Shown here: positions 40,217 to 52,138 of the stretch, piece after piece
Layout: the number at the start of each line of letters is the position of its first letter
Numbering within the stretch: position 1 is the stretch's first letter
NCBI RefSeq assembly: GCF_964355755.1
Contig: NC_092671.1
Span: 6,027,001 to 6,087,000, forward strand
DNA length: 60,000 bases
Direction of reading: 5' to 3'
Source of the DNA: Antedon mediterranea
Lineage: Eukaryota; Echinodermata; Crinoidea; Comatulida; Antedonidae
The notes under the pieces: generated by a model
Seen by the model: the letters and a program-made list of their open reading frames with translations, nothing else
Database searches by the model: none
Told to the model about the DNA's origin: nothing
Translations under genes and position numbers: made by a program

Positions 40217-40449
40217 GGTCTCATATATTGTTTAAATGCTCCCTGTTTGAACAAGGTTCAGTATTTATTGATGCAAAAAAAACTATAAAAACATATATTA
40301 TCAAAGGATTTATTTATCTGAAAATAATATTACAGTTTCTGTATAGCATAAATATCTTCAAAAATATATTTCTGCGGGTTATAAATTACATACAAATATC
40401 ATAATTATTTAGATATGTTGTCCAGTGGCAGAGTTTACATGCTTTAGTC

Positions 40450-40475
40450 AAGGAGTTGTAAAATACAACTCCCTG
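40450..40475. repeat. Hairpin, inverted copy of the one at 39220
   Basis: GGAGTTGTA, loop AAA, TACAACTCC, followed by CTG. The AAA loop shows that it is the reverse complement of the 39220 copy, whose loop is TTT. One mismatch lies in the outer stem. Confidence 0.9.
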
Positions 40476-40789
40476 CTTTAGTCTTGTTATAGGCCTAAAG
40501 CTAGGTGTCTGCCTGCAGTCACACTATCAATGCCATAAGCTATTCAGCCTAAAACAATATATATATTTAAAATATATACACTACCGTTGCACACATTTTA
40601 AACCCATCAGTGACATCCAATATAAATTTCACTGTATAAACCTATTTCTCTTTACAATTATTTACATCAAATTCCAATTTTTTGTTTGCGCCGCATACAG
40701 CCTTGTTATATACAGTCTTGTTATATACAGTCTGATGACATCACTCGGATCTACTTCTATTCTGTTGTCATTAATGCAATGAAAGTTTT

Positions 40790-41063
40790 TTTATTTCCAA
40801 TATGTACAGGTTTTCTAAAGTAGCTAATGTACAGAGCTGATAGTCTATCTACACAAAAAAACTAGTCTGACATAAAAAGTTTGATGTGCCCAAATATGGT
40901 AGTGATATGACATCATCATGTCCATATATGGGCGCATCACATTTTTATCACATCAAGTTTGAGACAGTATAGACAGAGTTTTAGACTATTAGAAACAACA
41001 ATAATATATTATTCATAGCTCTGCAAATGAGTTTGGCTTTTTTTTACTTTATCGTCTCATAGC
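40790..41063 (-). other. Probable 3'UTR of the coiled-coil gene, containing a MITE
   Basis: TTTATT at 40790-40795 is AATAAA on the - strand and may be the poly(A) signal. If so, the palindromic MITE copy at 40833-40980 makes up about half of the 3'UTR and would fold into a hairpin in the mRNA. Confidence 0.45.
40833..40980. mobile_element. Palindromic MITE, copy 4
   Basis: 'agagctgatagtctatctac' at left; 'agtttgagacagtatagaca' and 'gag' at right. One 'caaatatggtagtgatatg' unit and 'gacatcatcatg'. It lies in the probable 3'UTR of the coiled-coil gene. Confidence 0.88.
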
Positions 41064-41207
41064 TCATACTATTCCGTTCATGTGTCGATGTCCAGGACTC
41101 ATTTCTTGGTCATCAGCTTTCTTTCCTTTACTGTGGGGCCGCCTTCTCCCGGCTGGACCTTTAGCCCTTTGATACCCAGTAAGTTGTGGCTTGTACTCCT
41201 TGTTATT
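41064..41207 (-). CDS. Coiled-coil gene, last coding exon
   Basis: Acceptor TATCGTTTTCTAG; phase 0. It reads NNKEYKPQLTGYQRAKGPAG, RRRPHSKGKKADD and ends MNGIV with TGA at 41066-41064. A basic C-terminus. Confidence 0.8.
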   Translation of the reverse strand, partial: NNKEYKPQLTGYQRAKGPAGRRRPHSKGKKADDQEMSPGHRHMNGIV

Positions 41208-44200
41208 CTAGAAAACGATAAAAATAAGAAAAAAGAAATTAAGTAATAGCGACACTATATTTTACCAATTGTAAGATTCGATAACATTTGCAAAAACAAA
41301 GTTAATATGGCTTTTTTTTTTGCAAATGTTTATCATTTTATGTAGGGCAAATTTTATAAAATCAGAAAATAAACAGAAATACTATCATGATCTTTAGTAT
41401 TTTTTTCGAAAGCCATAACTTTTGACTTGACGAAGAAAGTGATCGGCGCCTACCAAATATAGGGCAATCATAAAATATTATGTGTCAACGTTTTATTTTA
41501 TTTCTTAAGCAAAAATGATAAGATTTTCTTTTGTAGGCTGCAATAACTGTAACTTAGTCAATGCACTGTAACTATAGAAAATTTCATGGTGAACTTTAAC
41601 AAAAATGCTTTTAATATATATACCTTTTTTAAATTATCAAGCAATTTATTTGTGGCATCTTTATTTTTTATTTATTACGACACTGATTTTGTAATTAATT
41701 TCTTATGATATGACATCAAATGATATCAGGAACAAATAAACAATTATTTTCATTTTGACTGGCGGGTGTTTCTATAGCCTTTCATCATAATTGGTTTCTT
41801 TTTTCATTGTTTTTGCTGTTCTTGTTGTATGATTGATTTTTATAAATTAAACTCTCTATATTGGGTTCATAGGTATTTCAAAATAAGGTCTGTGCTGTGT
41901 AGGGGGTAACAATTTAGGTCATTTGTTATCTGTTCTGCAGTAGAGGATCACCATTTAGATACTTCATAATGTGTTGGAATACAGTAGGGGGTAAATATGT
42001 AGGTCATTTACTTGTCTGTTCTGGGTAGAGGCCTACTATTTGGTCATCCTCACTGGAGTATAGTAGGAGAACCTACTTCATTGCTTGCAAGAAACATAAC
42101 ATTTATCTATGATACTGTACATTGTAAATTCTAACAAAAAAAGTCTCCCTCCAAGTTAATGTATACAAAATTCTTTAAAATTAATTTAAACAAAATTTCT
42201 AATCAGATATATAAATATTGTTATTTTGATCAATTTTTTATTTAACTTGTTATTTCTTTCTTCATGCTAGGGACAGGGACAATAGGAATTGTATTGTATA
42301 TAGGAATCATTGACTGCTGGCTGGTAATTATGACCATGCAACCTTAATTTTTAACTGAATATACTTATTTAACTTTTTAACAAATTCAAGTTTCACGAAT
42401 GCTGCATAAAAAAAGTTACATGATATAAAAATATGGAAAAAAAAGTCTTACCTCATCAAAGTATGGAATGTCCCCATGGTGATGAGTACTGGTCCGACTG
42501 TGTGGGTCCAGTTTCCACTGTGACTGCTGCATGAAAGGGGATGAAGCACGACAATGTGGTGAAGATGGTCGCGGCGATGGCGTCCTTCGTTGCGAAATAG
42601 GAAGTTGAGGCAGTGGCTTACTAGGAGTTGGAGAACGTCCTCTTGATGGTGGCGGCACCGGTGAACCACCTTCAACGTACGATAAAGGTTTGCGGCCAGG
42701 TTTAGGAGCAATAGGCGGTGGAGCTTGATGCCTATGTCTGAAAGAATTTGATCTTTGATATTGAAAACTCTAATACTCTTTAATATTAGCATTGATGAAG
42801 AAGGTCAAAAAGAGGATATGACAACAATTTTGTATGATTATAAGAAAACAATATAACTGTATCAATTGTGTGAATGGATAGTTGGAACCTATGACTTCCT
42901 TAGTTGCTTATTGAATTGTTCTTTGGTATATCCGGCAATGTGTTTTTTTGTTATACTATAACAAGTTAAGAAAACAAATAATCATTCTCAACAAATTTTA
43001 TATAAAAATAGTTGCAGCTTCTAAAAGTTTTAGGCTCTTTGTGTAGATACCTCCATGGTTATACAGTATGTACTTTGTTGAAGCACAAAAAGTGACAGTT
43101 TGTGGTTTGTGGTAAATAGGCCTAATTAAAGTGTTATGTTATGTTTGAACTGTAAACCACAAAGTGGTCTATTTGTGGCATTTATTGCCCAGGAAAGTTT
43201 ATTATGTTTACTGAAAACATTCAAGAACAACATATTATCTCCAATTCTTGCAGTGAATGTGAATCTAAAACCAATGACATCATACCTGTCATCGTCATGC
43301 ATCTTCTGAGATGATGTAAATTCTCCAGATTTAGTCAGATCTATCCATTGCTCTTCTTCACTAGATGACCAATCACTACCACTTTCAAAACTACTGATCA
43401 CTATTATGGTTTTGGAAAAAGTGTGATTTAGTTTTTTTTTATATGAATGCTTGTTATGGTCAAATAATATACTTTCATTTCATGTATACATGGGGCCCTT
43501 ATGATACTGGCTTTCGCTTGTAGTGCGGGCCCCAGTTATTATTGTTATAACTGTGTATGAATGAATATAATAATATATGCTTTGTAGTTCTTACCTATAG
43601 ATGGAGTGGTGTGCAAAGGGATTGGTTTCTTTCCAGAGTCTGTAAAAAGAAACTCAATATCCGGTAGATCCAAACTTGAATTCTTCAAATACTTTGCTTT
43701 ACCCTTGTCTTCATGTTCTTGTGACTTTGACAAAAGTTTATCAAGGAACCCTTTGGATTTAACTGGTATTTGTGAACTGTTTTTAGATTTTACATGTTTT
43801 TCTTTCTTCTTGGGTTTCTTTTCTTGTTTCCCCTTCGGTTGGTCTTGCGTACTATTTTCGAACCGGTCAAGTTTTTCTTGTATTTTCTGCGATCTTTCCA
43901 GTTTTCCTTTAGCTTTAACATTCTTCTTCTTCTGGGACATTTGACATGACGAATCTCTGTTAGCGAGAAACGACTTTGATTTTGTTTTTCTTGGAACCAG
44001 AGTGGGTTTTGTTAGCGTGGCTACGTGTGATTTTGATTTAATAAGGTTGGATTTTGTCTGCGCCTTCATGACAGTCTTGAAGCTTGGAGGTGGAACTGAT
44101 GGTACTCGCCGACGTTGCTGAAATAAAAAGTTACATTCTTGAGTTAAAGTTGAGAATAGGTTGGAATCAACTCAAAACGTATTACAAATACCATTCTTAA

Positions 44201-47200
44201 CAAAAGACCACTTTTGAACCAGTAATATAGTGGTATTAAAGCCTAATATTGTTAGTCTCAAATTAGCTAGTAATAGGCATATGGAAATTTAGTTAATTAA
44301 TCATGATTATTATGTTCACACTTGATATCTATCTCTAAATTTTTAATACTACAGTAAAACATCATAGAACTTTCTATATAGCTTGGTTTCACACTTATAT
44401 TGAAGAGGACTAGTTAATTTACCAAGTCCATGCTTTTTCTGTCGGGATCTGTGCTAGACTTTCTTGCTGTGGCTTTGTCCGTTCTATGATCTTCACTCTG
44501 AGATAGAAAATCTGGCCTATAACAAATATAAATTGATAATATATTTAATTGTGTGTTATGTTTGATTGATTTATAATTATAAAGTATAATTTAATAATAT
44601 ATTAAAATAGTATAATTTATAGATAGTTTTAAACACTTAAAATAAGAATTTTACATATTTCTAATTTTAAACAAAATTGTATGAATAGAAAATGAGCAAT
44701 GTAAAATTATACTAGAATGAAATTGTTTCAAAAATTGCAAATTAATAATGTTCTGCCCTTTGTAGAGCTTGAAAAATGAAATTACTATTCATTTTGTATT
44801 GTTAATATTCTATAAGAAGATGTGTTATTGATTTATATTTTTTAAATAATTTTTAATGACTTACGCTTTTAATATTCTGTTTGCATTTTTCAATTTCTTA
44901 ATTTCTTCTTCAGCTAGTGCTAATTTACTTTGAAGTTCTAAAAATCAACAAAAACAAAAATTAATAAAAATTTAAAAAATGGTAAATAATAAATAACAAG
45001 TGCCGCCTCCTTTTTTTTAAATTTCGGACGAGAAACATGTATATTTTATTATTTGGCCTAAGATAAAAACAAACACAAATATTTTAGTATTGGAATTGTT
45101 TGATTATTGTTTAAGTCAAGTTCCGTTGTTTTTTTTCAACATTAGTTTTCTTAATGCTTTTCAAATGAGGTTCTTGAAAGAATATTAAAATTGCCTTTTC
45201 ATTGGTGTGAAACAAGGTTATGAAGATTGAATCATAGGATGGTATTATTTATGCATTGATGTTGTACTAGAGAGGGAAGCAAACATGTTTTACTGGAGAT
45301 GCAAATAATAATTATGTTTCTCCTCATCTCATCTGTAACTTCAGGTCAGTGAAAAGCTAGGTTTAGATTATAATATTGCCCACAAATAACAATGATAACA
45401 CTTCGCATTTGATTTAGCACATTATGTCTAAAGCATTAATACGCTGCACATAAACAGGCTAAAAACGCACAAGAAATTACTATACATTGCTGAAATGGGT
45501 TGGGAGAAAAAAAGAACGGGAAATTGAGGTTTTTAATGTTATTATTGGCGTTATTTCAGATATTTTGTTAGTAATGAATTTCCTACTATTATAATTTAAT
45601 AATAATATTTAATTTTTTCACAGGTGGTACCATGGTATGTGAAGTTACAACTCTGCTAAGTATGTCAGATATGTAATTTTTTCATTTTATATATTACAGA
45701 GTCAAATTCACTTAATGTTTTATGCAAGAAAAAATTTAAATAGTATTAACTTTTACCAGATGATTAAAAGCATCATCCACTTGTTGTTTGACGTTGAAAG
45801 GATGCCAACGTTTATATTATTAAACATAAGTATTATAAGGGTAATCCATTTAACCATTACATTTTTAACAAAAGCTTTCAATTTCAATTTCATTTTAACA
45901 TTAATGACAATGAACAAAAATGCATTAGTTGCAGAATGTGAGCAGTTGTTCATAACATAGCTTCATAATGGTCTTGCACAAACCAGACGTCAAAGAAAAT
46001 GATCAACTTGGAACATGACTGTATGAATAGAGATGGCTTCTGACTGGATTTGAACCTGTTCTTTTTTGCTCATAGGACAATTATGAACATTACACCAGAT
46101 ACCTTATATCTGCTACATCTATCCCTGACGGATCTAAATCTTACCTTTTACTTTAGCTTTTGATTTGCTCAACTTAGCATGAGCACTTGTGAGTTCTGCT
46201 TTGTTGTTTTGTTGTCTAGGTTCACTATAGGATAAATAATAAACAAATGAGATTGATATTGATAAACATTGAGCATTTAAAATCTTTTTAAAAAGACCTT
46301 TATGTACTGATCAAAATAACAACATATAGCCCAATAAAAACCTAATAATTTAGGTCTGTGACAAAAAATGAAACAATTAATTGACAAACTTCTTCATTTT
46401 CGGCTTTACATTATTATTATTATAATATATAAATATATTTTTGCTATTATGAAAATGAATGAAATATATAATTACATAACACCACCATTGAGCTGTTGGA
46501 CTCTTTCCTCTAACTCTGCAATCTGTGGAAAATAAATGACAAAAATCATTCAGAAAAATCAATGTCAACATACTAGTTTATGCAAACAAATACTGTCATT
46601 TGATTGGTTATTCAGGTATATGATGATTTTTAAATATTTCATCAATGATAGTACTTAGCTATAGTACTTTATAAAAAAAACATTTATAAATTAGCCAAAC
46701 AGTACATATAACTAAATCTGCAATAGTGAAATATTGTCCCAAACAATTCTTAAACTTTGAACCAATTGAGTAACAGGTATTTTTTCCCTTCTCTTTATTT
46801 TTACTTTAATATGTTACATTTAAAAATTATTTATTTCAGCACTAGACTTTTTAGGATTTCTCTCTAAACTATTGTATTTACTTTTATTTACTATGATAAA
46901 ATACTATTACATTTTTCACACTTTTGTCTGATTTATTATGAGGATTAAACAATCATCTTATCTTCACTCCAAACTTAATTGCTGTTAAGAAATGGTAAAT
47001 GCCACGACCTGTATTTTCAAAGTGTTTTTGGTTGATTCCATGTTGGTGACGTAAAACAAGTAACCACACTTTCATTTTAATGTTGATCGGTACAAATTGA
47101 AACCATGATGAAAGGTTGATAAAGTTTAATTCTTATTAATTGTGGGTAACTGTTACACAAACAGTAAGTCTATTACGTACAAACTGGCACTTATTCTCAT

Positions 47201-50069
47201 TAACTGCAACTTGTGACTTCTCAATGATTTGGGTTTTTATTTCTTTTTCATTTTGTAGTTATTTTGTTGTACTGAACCACTAATACAAATTTGTAGAGTA
47301 CAATCAGATGCTTAAACCCACTACCTAATTTAGGAACAATTTAGACACAAGACAATAATTCCATTGGTAATGTGATCTGAGCATAATCCTACCCCCAAAA
47401 TGTTGTCAAATTTTGTACCTTGGGACTAAACTCAACCATATATTAGTTATTGCATATCAGTACCATAATTTAATAATAAATATATATTTAGTAATCTCTG
47501 TATGGGAGCTTGAAGAAAATAACAACAACTATTTTATCAATTATTAATTCTCAAATGGTTTCAAAAGTAAATCTTTTTAGGAAGTAAAACCTTAGAATAC
47601 ACACGCGTTTGACTATCGCATCAAATCTTGCGGACCAGACCAGTATATCCCACCAACACAACGCAAGGTCACATCACGTACTGGTCTGTACTTAGTTTTG
47701 ACAAAAAAACTGACCTTAATTACAAAATTGTTTTCTTAAAATAATTTTCCTTTAATCTTGATCTAACAGTAGTATTATTTAATTATCCAAATAAATTAAT
47801 ACTTTTTCCCAAATGTAAATATACTATAACTGTCTTTTTTTTCAATATTTCATTTTTCCAAGATACATTTTTCACAAAACATTGGCATCCTAACCTACAG
47901 TAGCTGCAAAAAATGGAAATTAATAGTACCCCATCTAAAACGGTGCAAGCTTTGGACACAAGGTTTAGGAGAGGATGGAGTAACAAATTATTTGGATTAA
48001 ATGATAATTGGATTAGTCTTGTGTCAACATTTTTCGTATAGGATAGCTGATTTATTTTGGTCTTTTTTGTCATATTTGTTAATGAAGTTTTTTATATGTT
48101 ATTATGTTATGAGAGTGACAATTCAAGTATTTACACAGATGTACATTATGCTTTATAATTGTAAAAATCATAAAATATTTTGCTTAATTTATAGATTTTC
48201 CCCTTCCTACTGTGAAATAATCAATGGCATGTGTATATCCGCCTAAATAGATAAGACGAAAACTACAAAAACCCTAGACATTACCACTTCAACGTGACTT
48301 ATGTGTTTTCAAATGCATATCGCTTTGTTCTAATAATAGAAATCCAACTTGCTACAGGAATTGGGTATAATCTTCAATATAAGCCTGGCAATTATTTGAA
48401 GAAGTTATCAGCACCTTGACACTGGTGTAATTATGTTCAATTTTAATGAGAAGAGGATGGTATGGTTTCCTATCATGGATAGCAGTCCACCAATGTTGTT
48501 TCTTTTACCTACAAGTTTCAGGTCAGCGTAAATAAGGTCGAGTATGATATGAATATTCATGATATCTATCAATCTTTCTACATTGGAAAGGTCATTTATA
48601 AAGGATACATTCAATTTAGAATCAATTAATTTACGCTGTATTACTGTTTTGAAACTGCTAGTCTAAAAAGTTAAATTAAAATTTCTCAGTATGTGTTTTA
48701 ACATAGACAACCCCTATTTAAAGAACACCTAACACTTTGTTGGGTGCCAAAGGTGTCCCTAATAAGGGTTCTATCGTTATTCAAATTGGGTTCGTTCATT
48801 ATCATTATCCAGAAATTCCATGTTTAATAATCCATAAGCAATTAAAACGTTTGGAAATTGTGGATTCGTCTAAAGTATTTGTTATCTTACTCTTAATCTT
48901 GATGCCTCTGTTCCCTCACAGAGCAACTCGTTCTTTGCCTTGACGCAGTTTGACGTGCTCATAACCCTTTTTAATTCACCCTGAAAAGGAAAATGAAATT
49001 TTTTTAATTGATAAAATTGAATACTTTTTTTACTAATGTATCTTGTATGTATAGGAACTAAAATTGGAAAAAGTTTTGATAAGGTCATTTCCACTAAAAA
49101 AGTTATCTTTTTGAGTTTTAATAATTAAAAAAAATGTTTACATTGCTTAAAATATTTTTTCTGTAAGAATAATTCTTGACATGATGATTTTGATATATAA
49201 ATATTCTAATTAAACAAACAATTCCCTACAGTCTTTCCAATGGAAGACGGATGTTAACAAATATCCTTTAGTACTTTTGATGATACATGCCTATGATGTG
49301 GTGATTGGTACCTCTTCATTTTCCGATATCCTTGCAAAAAAAGTTTTTAAGTGGAAACCCCCATAAAATGTAAGAACAGCTATTTGATGGGAAGTTGATA
49401 TGACTAATTAAATTATTATCTAATTATGTTAAACAGCTGTATTAATCTGTATTATGTTATGTATTAGAATCAAATAATCGCTTAATCATTTACAAATATT
49501 TAAGTTTTTAAAATAAAGAGATGTTTGAATAAATTAATTATTATTAACAAGATCTGTATCAAATATGGCAGTCATTCGTTGGTAGATACAAACAAATTGA
49601 AAAACGAGGATCTGTATGTCTTCGAAAATTGTCATTTTAATCAATTGTGTGGTCTCAGAGCCTTCCTTTTGAAAACACTGCAATGGCATGCCTTTTTTAC
49701 CTGCAAGTTTGATAAGTCAGCCTCAATCTTTATAACATGTGTCTTCTCAAGAAATAACTGCTGTCTAAAATCAGCTGATTCTGTTTCCGCAATATTTGCC
49801 AATTGTTCTGCGTTGATACGCACGCCACGTTCTTGATCGACCTGCATCAACAACTTATCAATCTCCTCTTTCTGTCTTTGCCCAATCCCGAGTAGATTAT
49901 GACATTTCTGGCAATCCATACAAGCTCGGTCGGTTTGTGTTTCAACGTCACTTTTTGCTTGCGTGTAGAAGTTACTCCGTCCACATTGAATTTCTCTCGT
50001 TGCTCCATTATGATTTAGAATTAATCTCTTCTTGTTAAAGAACAGCGTTGAAAGCTTACTATTTGACAT
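41064..50069 (-). CDS. Unrecognised coiled-coil, basic and Pro-rich protein, spliced (606 aa)
   Basis: Ten coding exons on the - strand (50069-49701, 48980-48891, 46522-46476, 46224-46145, 44937-44865, 44516-44423, 44117-43595, 43400-43286, 42737-42452, 41207-41064) join with GT-AG sites and matching phases into one open frame of 1821 nt. In order: a polar N-terminus with C50-x2-C53-x2-C56-H, heptad-rich coiled coil about 62-220, a Lys/Ser-rich basic region about 252-400, an acidic SSSEEEQW patch about 434-442, a Pro-rich segment about 464-540 with PPPIAPKPGRKPL and PVPPPSRGRSPTP, and a basic tail. No signal peptide or membrane segment. I do not recognise the family. A microtubule, centrosome or actin scaffold with SH3 partners would fit, but this is inference. 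Confidence 0.85.
41208..42451 (-). repeat. Coiled-coil gene intron with a tandem duplication at about 41895-42070
   Basis: Two imperfect ~95-bp units share 'agtagggggtaa', 'taggtcatttg/actt', 'tctgttctg' and 'gtagagg'. The rest of the intron is AT-rich and without recognised features. Confidence 0.6.
42452..42737 (-). CDS. Coiled-coil gene, proline-rich exon
   Basis: Acceptor AATTCTTTCAG; donor GATGAG|GTAAGA; ends in phase 0. It contains PPPIAPKPGRKPL, GGSPVPPPSRGRSPTPSK, PLPQLP and RRTPSPRPSSP, i.e. several PxxP cores next to Arg/Lys (SH3-ligand type) and SP/TP sites. Ends GDIPYFDE. The frames overlapping it on the same strand are shadows. Confidence 0.88.
42738..43285 (-). other. Coiled-coil gene intron
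   Basis: AT-rich, no repeat or additional exon recognised. Confidence 0.6.
43286..43400 (-). CDS. Coiled-coil gene, acidic exon
   Basis: A pyrimidine tract and acceptor CATAATAG lead into the exon; donor GACAG|GTATGA; ends in phase 2. It reads ISSFESGSDWSSSEEEQWID and on to MHDDD. The serine-acidic run has the look of CK2 phosphorylation sites. Confidence 0.8.
43595..44117 (-). CDS. Coiled-coil gene, large Lys-rich exon
   Basis: Acceptor TTTATTTCAG; donor ATAG|GTAAGA; 523 nt, ends in phase 1. It starts QRRRVPSVPPPSFKTV and continues with a basic stretch containing many Lys/Ser pairs (KSKSHVA, KTKSKSF, KKKNVKAKGK, KKPKKKEKHVKSK). It ends in a hydrophobic/acidic motif LDLPDIEFLFTDSGKKPIP, which may be a short linear binding motif. 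Nuclear or microtubule-binding roles are both possible for such a basic region. Confidence 0.85.
44423..44516 (-). CDS. Coiled-coil gene, 94-nt exon
   Basis: Acceptor TATTTGTTATAG; donor CTTG|GTAAAT; ends in phase 0. It reads PDFLSQSEDHRTDKATARKS and onward, polar and disordered-looking, marking the end of the coiled coil. Confidence 0.75.
44865..44937 (-). CDS. Coiled-coil gene, 73-nt exon
   Basis: Acceptor TTGATTTTTAG; donor AAAAGC|GTAAGT; ends in phase 2. It reads LQSKLALAEEEIKKLKNAN and RILK, the strongest heptad repeat of the protein. Confidence 0.8.
44938..46144 (-). repeat. Coiled-coil gene intron with a possible tRNA-derived SINE fragment at 46020-46115
   Basis: On the - strand, CAGGTTCAAATCC (46059-46047) is a good pol III B-box. 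An A-box-like GGTATCTGGTGTAATG lies upstream of it. The remaining intron is AT-rich with no exon I can support. Confidence 0.3.
46145..46224 (-). CDS. Coiled-coil gene, 80-nt exon
   Basis: Acceptor TTATCCTATAG; donor AAAAG|GTAAGA; ends in phase 1. It reads EPRQQNKAELTSAHAKLSKS and KAKVK, a helical Lys/Ala/Ser-rich segment. Confidence 0.78.
46476..46522 (-). CDS. Coiled-coil gene, 47-nt exon
   Basis: Acceptor TTTTCCACAG; donor TTAT|GTAATT; ends in phase 2. It reads IAELEERVQQLNGGV, a clear heptad. The phase matches the T at the start of the next exon, which supports this donor over other GT dinucleotides nearby. Confidence 0.75.
46523..48890 (-). other. Coiled-coil gene intron
   Basis: Long AT-rich intron. 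A fragment of the dispersed 'gggacacccctatt' family lies at 48700-48775. Several 60-100 codon frames here are low-complexity and lack splice support. Confidence 0.5.
48891..48980 (-). CDS. Coiled-coil gene, exon of 30 codons
   Basis: Acceptor TTTTCCTTTTCAG; donor AGA|GTAAGA; phase 0 at both ends. It reads GELKRVMSTSNCVKAKNELL and onward to RLR. It is charged and helical, continuing the coiled coil. Frame-neutral, so it could be skipped. Confidence 0.75.
49701..50069 (-). CDS. Coiled-coil gene, first coding exon
   Basis: The ATG follows directly after a T-rich acceptor (CTTCATTAG|ATG), so the exon starts at the start codon. Upstream ATGs in the noncoding exon hit stops or are out of frame. 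It encodes MSNSKLSTLFFNKKRLI, a VETQTD motif, the CMDCQKCH cluster and a helix with heptad Leu/Ile. It ends NLQ at donor CAG|GTAAAA, phase 0 after 123 codons. Confidence 0.85.
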
Positions 50070-51718
50070 CTAATGAAGAAAAAAAGAAAGGGAAATTATT
50101 GTTTAATTAACAATACATTATTACAATCAATTCTATTTATCTATGATGATAAATCTATATTATTCATCAGATATTTCAACTATTAAAGCAATTTTTTGTT
50201 GATTAAATTCAGATATTTCTGGCAGAAAATCAACAAATAAAAATTAATAATGATTTCACATTGGAATGAAAGGAAATGAAAAAGACATAAAATGACTATA
50301 CTAGGAAAAATACCAAGAAAGTCAAGATCGTTGCATCCCCAAAGACTTGGACTTAGGTACCAATGTACTTTAGGGTCAGGGTAAAGTTAAGCTGGAAATG
50401 GTACAAGTGAATACAATTGGCAACTGTAAAGTATGGACACCATGTAAAGAAACTGCGTAATTGATAAAGAGGAGGAAACATATGCAGGGCTGCTGTTACA
50501 AAAGTGGTGGCATGGTGGTCGAAAAAAAGAAGAAGAAGAGAATAATCCCCTGTGCGGGTCACAGAGTTGTCAAAGGCCTCTGTCAAAAATAGGTCAGGTT
50601 GAAACCTTACCAACCCGTAGTAAGGCCTTAAAATGTTGTTTTATACTATTTTCAAGTATAAATATTTAATAATATAAGTTACAAAAGGAATAATAATTGA
50701 TGATACCAAATTAAAAAATTTGTCACTAACAAAAATCTATAAAAAAAGAACATCTGTTTTTGAAATTCACAATTTTATTCGTCATCAATTTCAAAATGTA
50801 CAAATTTCATGTGCTTCAAATGTGTGTGGACAAACATGACACATACTGGAAATCTCACCAATTATAAAAGTCAGGAATAATGATGTGAACCTACATTTCA
50901 CTGTCGTTGCTGGCTTAGATGCACTTACTGTATCCAGGTGTTTGACTGACTGAGTGTTTTCTTTTAGATAGCAATCTTTATGTTTAGTCATGTGGGATAA
51001 TTTTCCCCGGAGATGTGGTGATGGTACGAAGTTAGCTAGGGATATGAGATTTAATTGCTATGCAACAGTGTACTGTAAACAACAACAGTAAACTGACTTG
51101 ATTAAAAATGTTTGGTTTTTAAATATCCATGAGTTAAGTTCTTTTTTAAACTGACTTATTTATAATTATTTTAATGTAATATTTATTAACAAAATGTTTT
51201 TTAGGCCTTGTATCACTTCTTTAACTTTTACCCCCCAATAGGACATAATAGTGAAGAATAAATTCCTTTAATTAGGAAAGGAACAGTAAACATGTCCAGT
51301 TTCATGTACAGTACTTGCCTCTTACACAATTATAATTTGATCTTGGTCTATTATTCGTTATTATTTCTATATTAAAGTTTACAATAATAGTTTCTACCCG
51401 ATACAAAAAGTAAAGAAACTATTAATTTTCTAACAATAAAATAAAATTGCAAATCATATATAATTATATAAATATAATCTTACATTATGCAATTACAAGG
51501 TCATTAACATTTACTTGTAAAATATAAAAAAAGTAATGAAACAAGAAAAACAACAAAAAAAACAACAAAAAATTAACAAACAAAAAATTATTAGTATTTA
51601 AAAATAACAATTAATTTTTAATATTAAAAACACCTGCTTTGAAATTATCAGGATTAAAACTTAACTGTATAAAATCAAATAATTTAGCCAACGAGATCAA
51701 AATTATAACAAAACTTAC
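50070..51718 (-). other. First intron of the coiled-coil gene, with a repeat at 50508-50628
   Basis: The stretch 50508-50628 shares 'gttgtcaaaggcctctgt' and 'ggtcaggttgaaac' with the hAT-like element at 57038-57183, so it is another copy or fragment of that family. Otherwise the intron is AT-rich, with A-rich runs at 51530-51600. Confidence 0.55.
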
Positions 51719-51960
51719 CTTGCAAATCAAAATACAATATATGTATTTCAAACATACAGGATGACCCAAAACAACAAGCCTACGACGGTACAGCAGATGA
51801 AATCTAGCCTGACTGTATGACTGGGACGCAAATCGGATATGGTCCGGTGGAACAGAATAATCACATGCGCTGTGAATTCAACAGGAACTTGCGTTTTGGC
51901 TTGAGCACAACACTTTAGACGCTAAAGTGAGTCATCCATTTTGCATTGTATACGGTAAAC
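51719..51960 (-). promoter_or_regulatory. Noncoding first exon and promoter region of the coiled-coil gene
   Basis: A consensus donor AAG|GTAAGT on the - strand marks the end of an exon at 51719. ATGs upstream of it either reach a stop within a few codons or run out of frame with the coding exon at 50069, so the exon is 5'UTR. The sequence from about 51770 to 52010 is richer in CpG than its flanks, as expected at a promoter. The start site is not visible. Confidence 0.45.
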
Positions 51961-52138
51961 TTGTAACGGTTAGTGATGCGACGACTCACACGACGACGGA
52001 TAATGACACAACAAATCACAGTCAACTTGTAATGACATTGACATGAAGGCTACCCTTGTAATGAATTATTAGTCTTTGGTGCTCCATTTTATTCAATATT
52101 TTTCTGAAACAAAATAAATTTAATTCATGCATGATATA

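Noticed and set aside
42448-42792. 114-codon - strand open frame
   Set aside because: Out of frame with the Pro-rich exon that has matching splice sites and protein-like composition; His/Leu-rich shadow.
43606-43944. 112-codon + strand open frame
   Set aside because: Antisense to the large Lys-rich exon of the coiled-coil gene; Phe/Ser/Cys-rich composition is the shadow of AAG/TCC codons.
50791-50991. Possible alternative first coding exon of the coiled-coil gene (MTKHKDCYLKENTQSV...)
   Set aside because: It could splice in phase 0 into the ATG exon, but the only donor (gtgaaa) is weak, and the noncoding exon at 51719 has a consensus donor.
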